Part shown: positions 45,905 to 53,901 of the stretch, in pieces
Layout: every line of letters begins with the position of its first letter
Position numbering within the stretch: position 1 is the first letter of the stretch
NCBI RefSeq assembly: GCF_031180965.1
Contig: NZ_JAPSLH010000004.1
Location: 62,001-126,000 of the forward strand
Reading direction: 5' to 3'
DNA: 64,000 nt
Source of the DNA: Chelativorans sp.
Lineage (GTDB): Bacteria > Pseudomonadota > Alphaproteobacteria > Rhizobiales > Rhizobiaceae
Made by a program: the position numbers and the translations under genes
The notes under the pieces: model-generated
Databases searched by the model: none
Told to the model about the DNA's origin: nothing
What the model saw: only the letters and a program-made list of their open reading frames with translations

Positions 45905-46690
45905 CTATCTGAAACCGGCTTCGCCCGGAGCGTGCAGCTTCGGCCCGCGTTCGACGATGGGTTCGGGAGCCTGGTCCACCGGCACGTTTGGAGCATTGTG
46001 GATGGCGGTGAAGGCTGGCGCGGCCGGATGAGCCCAGCGCACCGCATTGCGCAGCACCTTGCCCACCGTTGCGTCGTGATAGGTGGGATAGGCTTCGTGG
46101 CCCGGCCGGAAATAAAAGATGTTGCCGGCGCCGCGCCGGTAGGTCAGGCCCGAGCGGAACACCTCCCCGCCTTGGAACCAGGAGATGAAGACGGTCTCGA
46201 GCGGCTCGGGAACGGAGAAGGGCTCGCCATACATCTCCTCCTGCTCCAGCTCGAAATATTGCGGCAGGCCGCGGGCGATGGGATGTCCGGGATTGACCAC
46301 CCAGACCCGTTCGCGCTCGCCCGCCTCGCGCCATTTCAGCGCGCAGGGCGTACCCATCAGCCGCTTGAAGATCTTGGAGAAATGGGCCGAATGGAGAAGG
46401 ATGAGGCCCATCCCTTCCCAGACCCGCTTCGCCACCCGCTCGACAATCTCGTCGCTCACCTGGCGGTGGGCCTTGTGGCCCCACCAGACAAGCACATCGG
46501 TCTCCGCCAATGCCTGTTCCGTCAAGCCGTGTTCGGGATCCTGCAGGACCGCTGTCCGGACAGAGATATCACCTTCGGCAGCGATCGCATTGGCGATGGT
46601 CGTGTGCATGCCTTCGGGGTAGATCGACCGCACGAGCTCGCTTTGCTGCTCATGTACGTTTTCGCCCCACACAAATGCTTTGATGCTCAT
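45905..46690 (-). CDS. ThuA-domain protein
   Basis: 261-residue protein spanning one ThuA (glutamine-amidotransferase-like fold) domain: WWGHKAHRQVSDE near residue 69, LLHSAHFSK near 98, and the conserved FYFRPGHEAYPTYHD near 193. Such proteins act in utilisation of trehalose and other saccharides, probably on 3-keto intermediates. It forms a pair with the following Gfo/Idh gene. It is upstream of nothing else on its strand, so its promoter must lie in the 423-bp gap to the right. Confidence 0.85.
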   Translation of the reverse strand: MSIKAFVWGENVHEQQSELVRSIYPEGMHTTIANAIAAEGDISVRTAVLQDPEHGLTEQALAETDVLVWWGHKAHRQVSDEIVERVAKRVWEGMGLILLHSAHFSKIFKRLMGTPCALKWREAGERERVWVVNPGHPIARGLPQYFELEQEEMYGEPFSVPEPLETVFISWFQGGEVFRSGLTYRRGAGNIFYFRPGHEAYPTYHDATVGKVLRNAVRWAHPAAPAFTAIHNAPNVPVDQAPEPIVERGPKLHAPGEAGFR

Positions 46691-47113
46691 CCAAGCATCC
46701 CTTTTTTGTCTTATTTGGATTGTGCGCGAGGGAGCATCCCGCCCGGTCCCAAGCGCTTCATCTGAAAGCAGGCCCCGCCAGAGGAGAAACGCGCGACCAA
46801 CTTGAACTTCGGATCAAGACCTCTGCTATTGAAAAGATAAACCCGCTTTAAGCACTTATGGTGCAGTGGTTCGGGTCGGCCTCCTGCCGATGTATTGCGG
46901 TCCAAAGCGATTTTTGCTGCTTACTTTCAGAAAACGCCGCGCCCTGATTGCCGTTCTGTTCCCATTCCCTCCCCCAGTCAAGGATTTTTGCGGCCGGTCA
47001 CAAGGATGTCACCAACTGTGTGATGTTACTGGCACAATTGCGTAAAATGCAGTGCGATTGGTTGCCTAGTGGCCAGTGCCTGGTCCAACATCCGGCCCAA
47101 GCTGAACCTCGGG
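46691..47113. other. Intergenic promoter region between divergent ThuA and GDPD-like genes
   Basis: 423 bp with lower GC than its surroundings, especially at 46820-46860 and 46990-47060, as expected for two divergent promoters. I could not identify a confident -35/-10 pair, an operator palindrome like those at 55.4 kb, or a credible small gene. A 64-codon frame on the minus strand (46711-46905) has no ribosome site and no recognisable features. Confidence 0.5.
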
Positions 47114-48025
47114 ATGTTACATATGGAGAGCAAAGCCCGTGAGGGCGCAAGTCCAACCGACGGGGCCACGGGTGTGGCCATCAACCATGCCGGCCGGCGC
47201 GTCCTCCTGAAATGGCACCGGCTGCGGCGCAGCGCACAAGACCCGCTCTTCAGCGCCCACGTGCTCGCGGAGGGTCTTAGGCTCGGAGCTTCGATGGAGA
47301 TCGATCTCCGGGTCACGCGGGACGGCGGCTTTGCGGTGTTGCATGACGAGAGGCTCGACGAGGAGACGAGCGGCGCGGGACTTGTCGCCGAACGGACGGG
47401 CGAGGAGATCAGGGAGCTTCACTATGCTGAGCCCGCCAGAGACGGCGCGCCGCGCGCGGTGATGCTCGCCGAGGATATCGCGGAGCTTCTCGGCCCAGCG
47501 CATCCGGATGCCCTGCTTCAGCTCGATATGAAGGACGACTTGTCCGAGGGACGCCGGGGGGTGGACCGGCTGGCGGAGCTTTTCGCCGGCCATCAAAAGC
47601 ATCTGGTCGTCAGCGGCGACGACACGGATTTGACGCGTGCCATCGGCGAGAAGCTGCCCGGGATGAAGCAGGGCCTGGAGCCCTCCTTCCGGCTGCTCGA
47701 CCTCTACCGCGCCGGGGAGAAAGACAAACTGGCGAGCCAGCTTTCCGGCGAGCTTGGCGGCCCCGTCCGGCCATATATCGTCTATCTCTGGTGGCAGCTC
47801 GTGCTGGACGCGGATGCCGACGGCATCGACCTCATCCGCGTCTGCCACGACCGCGGTGCGCTCGTGGACGCCTGGACTTTCAATCTCGCTGACCCGGGTG
47901 CTGGCTTCAGCGATGAGGAGTGGCGAAAATTCTCGCGGCTGCTTGAGCTCGGCGCCGATCAGATCAGCACCGACGAGGCGATCGCCACTGAGCGGGCCTA
48001 CTACATGCGGGCTTCCGCCGGCTGA
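47114..48025 (+). CDS. Divergent glycerophosphodiester phosphodiesterase-family protein
   Basis: About 303 residues of GDPD-like TIM barrel. Active-site remnants are visible: His35-Arg36 (KWHRLR), Glu62 and Asp64 (MEIDLR), His77 (VLHDERL) and a QLDMKDD strand near 136. The usual ENT motif after the first His-Arg is missing, so metal binding or specificity may differ from ordinary GDPD. The start is uncertain (ATG at 47114, ATG at 47123 or GTG at 47069), and none has a strong ribosome site. It converges on the IMPase gene with only 6 bp between, and probably acts with the transporter/GDPD/IMPase operon on phosphodiester substrates. Confidence 0.75.
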   Translation: MLHMESKAREGASPTDGATGVAINHAGRRVLLKWHRLRRSAQDPLFSAHVLAEGLRLGASMEIDLRVTRDGGFAVLHDERLDEETSGAGLVAERTGEEIRELHYAEPARDGAPRAVMLAEDIAELLGPAHPDALLQLDMKDDLSEGRRGVDRLAELFAGHQKHLVVSGDDTDLTRAIGEKLPGMKQGLEPSFRLLDLYRAGEKDKLASQLSGELGGPVRPYIVYLWWQLVLDADADGIDLIRVCHDRGALVDAWTFNLADPGAGFSDEEWRKFSRLLELGADQISTDEAIATERAYYMRASAG

Positions 48026-48031
48026 AGCTGC

Positions 48032-48850
48032 TTACGCGGCCTGCACCAGGTCGTGCAGAAATCCCAGATGCGGGCCAAGGCTGGGGGCGTGAGCCGCGAG
48101 CGGCCCGCCGCGCTCCAGCATGACACTGAGCGGAGGCATGTCCACCACCGCGCCGGCCTCGCGCGCAATAAGTGCGCCCGCCATGACGTCCCACGCATTC
48201 ACATGCGCCTCGTAATAGAGATCGGCCACACCAGAGGCCACGCGCACAAGGCCGAGCGCTGCCGAACCCAAGCGGCGGTAGTCCACGCCAAGATGATAGA
48301 GCCGCCGTTGTACGGACTGGTAGTCGTCGAAGCTGGTCCGCCGCGAGCAGCCCAGTATGGCGAGGCCTTCGTCGGGATCTTCACGCCGGGAGACGGCAAT
48401 CGGCCGCTCCTCGCGAAATGCCCCATGCCCCCGAGCCGCCGAATAGACCTGACCCGTCGTCGCGTCATAGATGCAGCCGATTTCGATCTCGCCGCCCCGC
48501 ACGAAGGCGATGGAAACGCACCAGTGGCGCAGGCCGCGGATATAATTGGTCGTACCGTCAATGGGATCGACGACCCAGACGCTTTCCTCGCCGGATGCAC
48601 CGCCGGTTTCCTCGCCGACAAAGCCGTCCTCCGGGAAGGCAGCGCCGAGGGCAGCCTTGATCGTCTCCTCCGCCTTCTGGTCCGCGGCCGTGACGAAGTC
48701 CTGGAGCCCCTTACGCCGGAAGGCTATGCCGGCATCCTGGCGGAAAACCTCGATCTCATGGCCGACGGCGACGGCAAGCGTGCGGGCAAGGGCCAGCCGC
48801 TCGGATAGCCCGGTCTCGCTCGCCGCCTCCTTCACCTCATCCTCCCTCAT
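48032..48850 (-). CDS. Inositol monophosphatase-family phosphatase
   Basis: 272-residue Mg-dependent sugar or polyol phosphatase. Metal ligands are GEE at 79-81 and DPIDGTTN at 95-102, with the third-site motif NAWDVMAGALIAREAGA near 219. The family dephosphorylates myo-inositol 1-phosphate, sugar phosphates or glycerol 2-phosphate; the substrate here is not fixed. It is the last gene of the operon and its ATG overlaps the LacI stop by 4 bp. With the GDPD genes, it suggests stepwise removal of phosphate from an imported phosphodiester. Confidence 0.9.
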   Translation of the reverse strand: MREDEVKEAASETGLSERLALARTLAVAVGHEIEVFRQDAGIAFRRKGLQDFVTAADQKAEETIKAALGAAFPEDGFVGEETGGASGEESVWVVDPIDGTTNYIRGLRHWCVSIAFVRGGEIEIGCIYDATTGQVYSAARGHGAFREERPIAVSRREDPDEGLAILGCSRRTSFDDYQSVQRRLYHLGVDYRRLGSAALGLVRVASGVADLYYEAHVNAWDVMAGALIAREAGAVVDMPPLSVMLERGGPLAAHAPSLGPHLGFLHDLVQAA

Positions 48851-49842
48851 GCCGTGCCGCGCCGCACCAGGGAAACAGGCGTCACTTCGAGCCGCTCCGG
48901 CTGCGCTGGCTCGTCCATGCGGCTCACGAGCAGATTGACCGCCTGTTCCGCCTGCACGTCGCAGGGCTGGCTTATGGTGGTCAGGTCATAGGCGGACCAG
49001 GCGGCCTGCGGGATATCGTCGTGCCCAACAATGCGGATGCTGTCCCTCCCGCCCTGCCGATGCAAACCGTCGATCAGCCCGCAAGCCATGTAGTCGTTGA
49101 CGCAGAAGACGCCGTCCACGCCATCAAGGCAGGAAGCGGCCGCAAGGCCGTGCCTGTAGCTGTTGTATTCGACCGGGATGACGCGCACATCCCGCTGCAG
49201 GGCATAGCAAGCGGATACGAAAGCCTGCTGCCGGCAGCGGGCAGTATAGGACGTGGCGCTCGAGACGATCACGGCCAATTTGCGCGCGCCGGCCTCCACC
49301 AGGGTCGCGGCGGCAAGCTTGCCGGCTGCATTGTTGTCGGAAACCACCCGATCGACGGAAGGGATCGTATCGGCCTTGTTGATGAGCACGATGGGCACGC
49401 CCGCGGCGGCGAACTCGGCGCAAAGCGCGGTCGGCGGGGCGTCGGACGTGACCAGCACGCCGGAGACATTATAGTGGAGAAGCTGGTCCATCACGTGGTC
49501 GGCGCTCTCGCCGTGGTCGGCCGGCAAAAGGATGGGCTTGAAGTTGCGGCGCACGAGATTCTTGGTGATCTGCTCGATCTGCATCGCGCGGTAGGGATTG
49601 TCCATGCCGGCCGCGATCACGCCGACGAAGTCCGAACGCCTGTTGATCAGCCCGCGCGCCAGATAATTGACACGGTAACCGAGCTCCTTCGCCGCCCGCA
49701 CCACCTTCTCGCGCGTCTCGGGCGACACGCTGGCATTGGGCGTGAAGCTGCGAGACACGGCGGCGCGGGACACGCCGGCGCGCTGCGCCACGTCAAAGGA
49801 GGTGACCTTGCGGCCGCGCGCGGGCTTCTCGGGTCCGTTCAT
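48847..49842 (-). CDS. LacI-family transcriptional regulator
   Basis: 331-residue repressor: an N-terminal helix-turn-helix plus hinge (about 14-62, with VTSFDVAQRAGVSRAAVSRSF) and a periplasmic-binding-like effector domain (about 68-330). It is encoded inside the operon, overlapping the GDPD stop and the IMPase start by 4 bp each, so it is made with the enzymes it presumably controls. Two CACGTG-centred palindromes in front of the operon fit the operator type of this family. The inducer would be the imported ligand or a derivative. Confidence 0.92.
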   Translation of the reverse strand: MNGPEKPARGRKVTSFDVAQRAGVSRAAVSRSFTPNASVSPETREKVVRAAKELGYRVNYLARGLINRRSDFVGVIAAGMDNPYRAMQIEQITKNLVRRNFKPILLPADHGESADHVMDQLLHYNVSGVLVTSDAPPTALCAEFAAAGVPIVLINKADTIPSVDRVVSDNNAAGKLAAATLVEAGARKLAVIVSSATSYTARCRQQAFVSACYALQRDVRVIPVEYNSYRHGLAAASCLDGVDGVFCVNDYMACGLIDGLHRQGGRDSIRIVGHDDIPQAAWSAYDLTTISQPCDVQAEQAVNLLVSRMDEPAQPERLEVTPVSLVRRGTA

Positions 49843-50603
49843 GCAGGGACCTTGTCTCTTGCCTCGCATAGACGCTCCGGCAGATCGGAGCAAATGCCGA
49901 GAACCGGCAGCGTCATGAGGTCGCCAATAATCTCCGGCCGCTCCTCGTGCCAGAGAACGATCTGGCGGCCGCTGTCGAGGATTGTCTTCGTCAAGTCCGG
50001 CGTGACCAGATCCTGCGGCCGCTCGCCTCCCCGTTCCCAGCACAGATGCACGATATCCGCACCCGCACGCTCGGCCTCTTCGATGGGGTCCGCGCCGAGC
50101 CGGACGAGCACGGAGAGCGGAAAGTCGCAGCCTTCCTCCCGCAAAAGCCGCACGGGCGCAGTGTCGAAGGAGCCGAGGGCGGCGAAACGCTGCTCTTGCT
50201 CCTTCAGATGGCGCCAGACCAGAGGGGCAGCGTCCGGCGCCTTGATCTCCACATAGAGCCCGGCGCCCCGCGCGCGTGCAAGCGCGGCCACCTCCGTGAA
50301 GGTCGGCACCTCCAGGCCCGGCAGTTCTTTGAGCTCCGCCGCCGTCAGCTCCGATACATGCGCATCGACCCCGAACACGCGCTGCAAGTGATCGTCGTGG
50401 CTGACGACGCAAACACCGTCGCGCGTCACCTGCGCGTCAAGCTCCCACATCTCGGCCCCCAAATCGGAGGCGCGGGCGAAGGCGGCAAGCGTATTCTCCG
50501 TCGCATGGCCGCTTGCGCCGCGATGCCCGATCACCAGCGGATATGTCTGCCCCGCAGGCCAGCGGAAACGGCTGGCGAAGGCGGGGATGTCGTTGTCGCT
50601 CAA
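49839..50603 (-). CDS. Glycerophosphodiester phosphodiesterase
   Basis: 254-residue GDPD-family enzyme with an intact active site: IGHRGASGHATENT (His27, Arg28, Glu36), WELDAQ (Glu54, Asp56), SHDDHLQR (His69) and the EIK strand near 127. The family hydrolyses glycerophosphodiesters to sn-glycerol 3-phosphate and an alcohol. No signal peptide, so it acts on imported substrate in the cytosol. It starts with a TTG that overlaps the ATPase stop (TTTGAGC), preceded by GGGGAG, and so is coupled to the transporter. A UgpQ-like role is the simplest reading; specificity for a sugar phosphodiester is also possible. Confidence 0.92.
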   Translation of the reverse strand: MSDNDIPAFASRFRWPAGQTYPLVIGHRGASGHATENTLAAFARASDLGAEMWELDAQVTRDGVCVVSHDDHLQRVFGVDAHVSELTAAELKELPGLEVPTFTEVAALARARGAGLYVEIKAPDAAPLVWRHLKEQEQRFAALGSFDTAPVRLLREEGCDFPLSVLVRLGADPIEEAERAGADIVHLCWERGGERPQDLVTPDLTKTILDSGRQIVLWHEERPEIIGDLMTLPVLGICSDLPERLCEARDKVPA

Positions 50604-51658
50604 AGCCGCTCCCCGTTTTGGGCGAACAGGAAAAGCTGGTCGCTCCTGACGCGCCACTCCACCTCGTCATGCAGCGAGACATCGTCGCGCACCCGCTGGA
50701 TCGAGCGCAGAACCTTTCCGTTCGCAAGGGTGATGTCGTAGAGATTTTCTCGCCCCTGGGTTTCGATGAAGCTCACGCGCCCGCGGATGGCGGCATCACC
50801 CTCCGTGCCGAGATTCTCCGGCCGGATGCCGACCACCACAGGTGTACCTTCGGGGACCCGGTCTGCCTCGCGCGGGATGGGCAGGCGGATGTCGGCATTC
50901 TCGACTGCAAGCATACCGTCTCTGGCCACCGCATCGATGAAGGCGATGGGAGGATTGCCCAAGAATCCAGCGACGAAGGCGGTGCGGGGATTGCGGTACA
51001 TTTCCTGCGGCGTGGCGATCTGGATGATCTGCCCATTGTTCATGATGGCGATGCGGTCACACATGCTCATCGCCTCCACCTGGTCGTGCGTGACCAGGAT
51101 GGCGGTGATGCCGGTCTCGAGCTGGATGCGACGGATCTCCGAGCGCATTTCCAATCTGAGCTTGGCGTCGAGATTGGCGAGCGGCTCGTCGAGCAGAAGC
51201 ACGTTGGGCCGGCGCACCAACGCCCGCGCCAGCGCCACGCGCTGCTGCTGCCCGCCGGAAAGCTCGGCCGGCCGGCGATCGAGCAGGCTGCCGATGTGCA
51301 CGAGCCCTGCCATCTCATTGACCAGCCGCTTGATCTCGGCTTCGGGAAGGCTGCGGATGCGCAGCGGAAAGGCGATGTTCTCGCGCACGGTCATGTGCGG
51401 GTAGAGGGCGTAGGACTGGAAGACCACGCCCACATTGCGCTCCTGCGAGGAAACATTGGTGACGTCGCGGTCGCCGAAGAGGATGCGGCCGGACGTCACC
51501 TTATGGATGCCGCAGATGGCAAAGAGCGTGGTCGACTTGCCGCAGCCGGACGGGCCGAGAAGCGCCAGCATCTCGCCATCCTTTATCTCGAGCGTCATGT
51601 CGTCGATCACGCGGACGGAGCCGAAGGACTTCGAGAAGTGGTCAAGCAGGATACGCAT
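50600..51658 (-). CDS. Carbohydrate-type ABC transporter ATPase (UgpC/MalK-like)
   Basis: 352-residue ATPase: Walker A GPSGCGKST at about 35-43, Q-loop VVFQSYALYP, signature LSGGQQQR near 132, Walker B LLLDEPLANLD near 152, H-loop VTHDQ, and a C-terminal TOBE-type regulatory domain (about 240-350, with GIRPENL). It energises uptake of a sugar or glycerophosphodiester through the two permeases. Its ATG shares a base with the stop of the upstream permease, and its stop overlaps the GDPD start. Confidence 0.93.
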   Translation of the reverse strand: MRILLDHFSKSFGSVRVIDDMTLEIKDGEMLALLGPSGCGKSTTLFAICGIHKVTSGRILFGDRDVTNVSSQERNVGVVFQSYALYPHMTVRENIAFPLRIRSLPEAEIKRLVNEMAGLVHIGSLLDRRPAELSGGQQQRVALARALVRRPNVLLLDEPLANLDAKLRLEMRSEIRRIQLETGITAILVTHDQVEAMSMCDRIAIMNNGQIIQIATPQEMYRNPRTAFVAGFLGNPPIAFIDAVARDGMLAVENADIRLPIPREADRVPEGTPVVVGIRPENLGTEGDAAIRGRVSFIETQGRENLYDITLANGKVLRSIQRVRDDVSLHDEVEWRVRSDQLFLFAQNGERL

Positions 51659-52482
51659 CAGCCCTTGGTGCCTCCCCCGTAGATGTTCATCAGATACTTC
51701 TGGAAGAAGAGGAACAGGATGAGGACGGGCGCGATGTAGAAGAGCCCGACCGACTTGAACATCGCCATGTCGAAATTGTTGTCGTCGGCGATCAGCCCGG
51801 CCAGATAGACGGAGAGCACCTGCACGTCGCCGCCGGGCGCCAGCACCTGCGGCAGGATGAACTCGCTCCAGCCAAGCAGGAAGGCGAAGAGACCCAGCGC
51901 AAAAAGCCCCGGCTTCACCTGCGGCAGGACCAGCTTGCGCCAGACGGTGAAGCGGCTCGCCCCGTCGGCAATGCCGGCCATCTCGATCTCCCAGGGAACC
52001 GTGTCGTAGAAGCCCTTCATGATCCAGATGCCTAAGGGCATGTCGATCGCCGCCTTTACCAGGATCACGCCGATCAGAGAATTGTAGAGCCCGACCATCT
52101 GCAGAACGAGGAAGATGGCCACGATCAAAGTGACGGCCGGGAAGGCGTGCAGCACCATGACGCCGGCCAGGAAGAAGGCGCGGCCGGGGACGTTGAGCCG
52201 CGAGAGCACATAGCCCGCCGTGGAGGAGACCACGAGCACCACGAGACAGCTCGACGAAGCGAACAGGAAGGAATTCAGCGTCACCCGCCAGATGCTTGGT
52301 TTGCCGGGCCTGGTCTCCCAAAGAAAGCGCCAATGCTCCAGCGTGAATTCGTGCGGGATGAAGGAACCCGGCGGGGAGTTCGTGATCGTGTCGATGAAGA
52401 GGTAGGAATACATCAGCACGATCGGCGCGCTGATGATGGAGAGCGCGAGGACAAACGGCCAGCTTTTCAGATGTCCCGTCAT
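51658..52482 (-). CDS. ABC transporter permease, MalG/UgpE type
   Basis: 274-residue inner-membrane permease with six hydrophobic segments and an EAA-type ATPase-docking loop (EIEMAGIADGASRFTVWRKL, about 166-185, ending LPQVKPGL). Together with the larger permease it forms the translocation pore. It is 8 bp after the upstream permease and overlaps the ATPase gene by one base. Confidence 0.92.
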   Translation of the reverse strand: MTGHLKSWPFVLALSIISAPIVLMYSYLFIDTITNSPPGSFIPHEFTLEHWRFLWETRPGKPSIWRVTLNSFLFASSSCLVVLVVSSTAGYVLSRLNVPGRAFFLAGVMVLHAFPAVTLIVAIFLVLQMVGLYNSLIGVILVKAAIDMPLGIWIMKGFYDTVPWEIEMAGIADGASRFTVWRKLVLPQVKPGLFALGLFAFLLGWSEFILPQVLAPGGDVQVLSVYLAGLIADDNNFDMAMFKSVGLFYIAPVLILFLFFQKYLMNIYGGGTKG

Positions 52483-52490
52483 GGCCGCCC

Positions 52491-53891
52491 CTAGAGCTCG
52501 ATGCGCGGCTTTGCCACCAGCGCTCGATAATTGAAGACCCTGAGATAGATGAGCGACAGGACGATGCCGATCACCACGAGCACCAGCGCCATCGCCGCGC
52601 CATAGCCATATTGCAGGTTGCCCGCATAGTTGTTGAGCGCGGTGTGGTAGATGGCCAGCGACCAGATCTCCGTCGCGCCGCCAGGGCCCCCGTCAGTAGC
52701 CAAAAGCGTCTGCTCGATCGAGGTGAGCAGCGACAGCGTCTGGTAGCAGGTGACGAAGAGGATCGGCCATTTGAGCTGCGGCAGGATGATGTGGCGCACC
52801 TGCTGCCAGCGATAAGCGCCGTCCACGCTCGCCGCATGGAACAGCGATTCCGGAATGGCCTTGATGGCGGAGGAAAAGATCACCATCCCCATCGAGGCGC
52901 CGACGAAGCCGTTGATGACGATGACGAAGAACCAGGCGTTCGCCGCCGTATCGAGCATCCAGTTGCGCGGGCGGATGCCGAAATTGTCCAGGAAGGCGCT
53001 CAAAAACCCCGTATCCCAGGCGAACCACTTCCACAAAAGCACATAGATCACCGCCGGCGAGATGCGCGGGAGGAACCAAATGATCCGGAAGATGCCGGCC
53101 GGGCGCTCGGGGATGTAGTGCGTCGTGATCGCCAGCAGCATGGCAAATGCGGTGTTGAAGATGATCAGCGTCGTCGCCACGAAGAAGATCGTGTTGAGGA
53201 GGATGCGGACGGTGTCGCGCGAGGAGGCCATGCGGCGGAAATTGTCCGCGGTCCAGACCCAACCCGTATAGGTAGCCTGGACGAGAGCCGTCTTCTCTTC
53301 CTCTGTGAGTTCGGGATCCACCCCCTCTGCCGCCGCGAGCAGGCTCTCCCTGCTCGAGAACCGTGAATTGGCAAGCGAGCGGCTGAACTCGCCGGAGATG
53401 CGCTTCACCGTCCGCGTGTCCGGCCGCTCCGGCAGGTCGCGCAGCATGCGCTCGAATTCGCGCCGCGAGGCATGGGTCTCGCCGAGGTGGCCTTCTCTTA
53501 GGTCGGCGATGATCGCGGGCTCGATGCCCATCTCCTCAAGCGCCTTCAGCCCCTGTTCGTCCACCACGAAGGAAGGCTGGCCGAGCTTTTCGGCAAGCTC
53601 GTCCATCCCATGACGGTCAGCCAGCTCGCGCAGTGCGCCGGGGGTCACCTGGTAGGTGCCGCCGCTGATCCCGGTCGCAGTGCTCATATTGGTGAAGGCA
53701 AAGACCCCGGTCAGAACGACGGGCATCAGGAAGAACAGCACCACCAGCACGAGGGCGGGCATCAGGAGAATGAGACCCAAGCCGCGCGAGCTGTTCAGCC
53801 AGCCGGCACGCCAGCGCGGAGGATGTGCCGAAGCGGCCGCAGCGCCCGCGGGCACCGCGGCGGCCTCGACGATATCGCGGGACGCGCTCAT
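52491..53891 (-). CDS. ABC transporter permease, MalF/UgpA type with large periplasmic insertion
   Basis: 466 residues, much longer than the ~295 of UgpA. After a first membrane segment (about 38-66) comes an insertion of about 130 mostly charged, helix-prone residues (about 72-205) before the usual GWVWTADNFRRM stretch and the remaining five segments. The EAA loop ESLFHAASVDGAYRWQQVRHIILPQLK is near 365. E. coli MalF has a comparable periplasmic P2 domain between its membrane helices that contacts the binding protein, but this insertion does not obviously resemble it. The gene lies 10 bp after the binding-protein gene. Confidence 0.9.
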   Translation of the reverse strand: MSASRDIVEAAAVPAGAAAASAHPPRWRAGWLNSSRGLGLILLMPALVLVVLFFLMPVVLTGVFAFTNMSTATGISGGTYQVTPGALRELADRHGMDELAEKLGQPSFVVDEQGLKALEEMGIEPAIIADLREGHLGETHASRREFERMLRDLPERPDTRTVKRISGEFSRSLANSRFSSRESLLAAAEGVDPELTEEEKTALVQATYTGWVWTADNFRRMASSRDTVRILLNTIFFVATTLIIFNTAFAMLLAITTHYIPERPAGIFRIIWFLPRISPAVIYVLLWKWFAWDTGFLSAFLDNFGIRPRNWMLDTAANAWFFVIVINGFVGASMGMVIFSSAIKAIPESLFHAASVDGAYRWQQVRHIILPQLKWPILFVTCYQTLSLLTSIEQTLLATDGGPGGATEIWSLAIYHTALNNYAGNLQYGYGAAMALVLVVIGIVLSLIYLRVFNYRALVAKPRIEL

Positions 53892-53901
53892 CTTTTTCCG
53901 C

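Noticed and set aside
46855-46890. Sequence resembling the T-loop of a tRNA (GGTTCGGGTC)
   Set aside because: No acceptor stem, D-arm or anticodon arm could be paired around it.
47026-47046. Possible sigma-54 promoter (GGCAC ... TTGC) upstream of the GDPD-like gene
   Set aside because: The GG and GC doublets are only 7 bp apart instead of the required 10.
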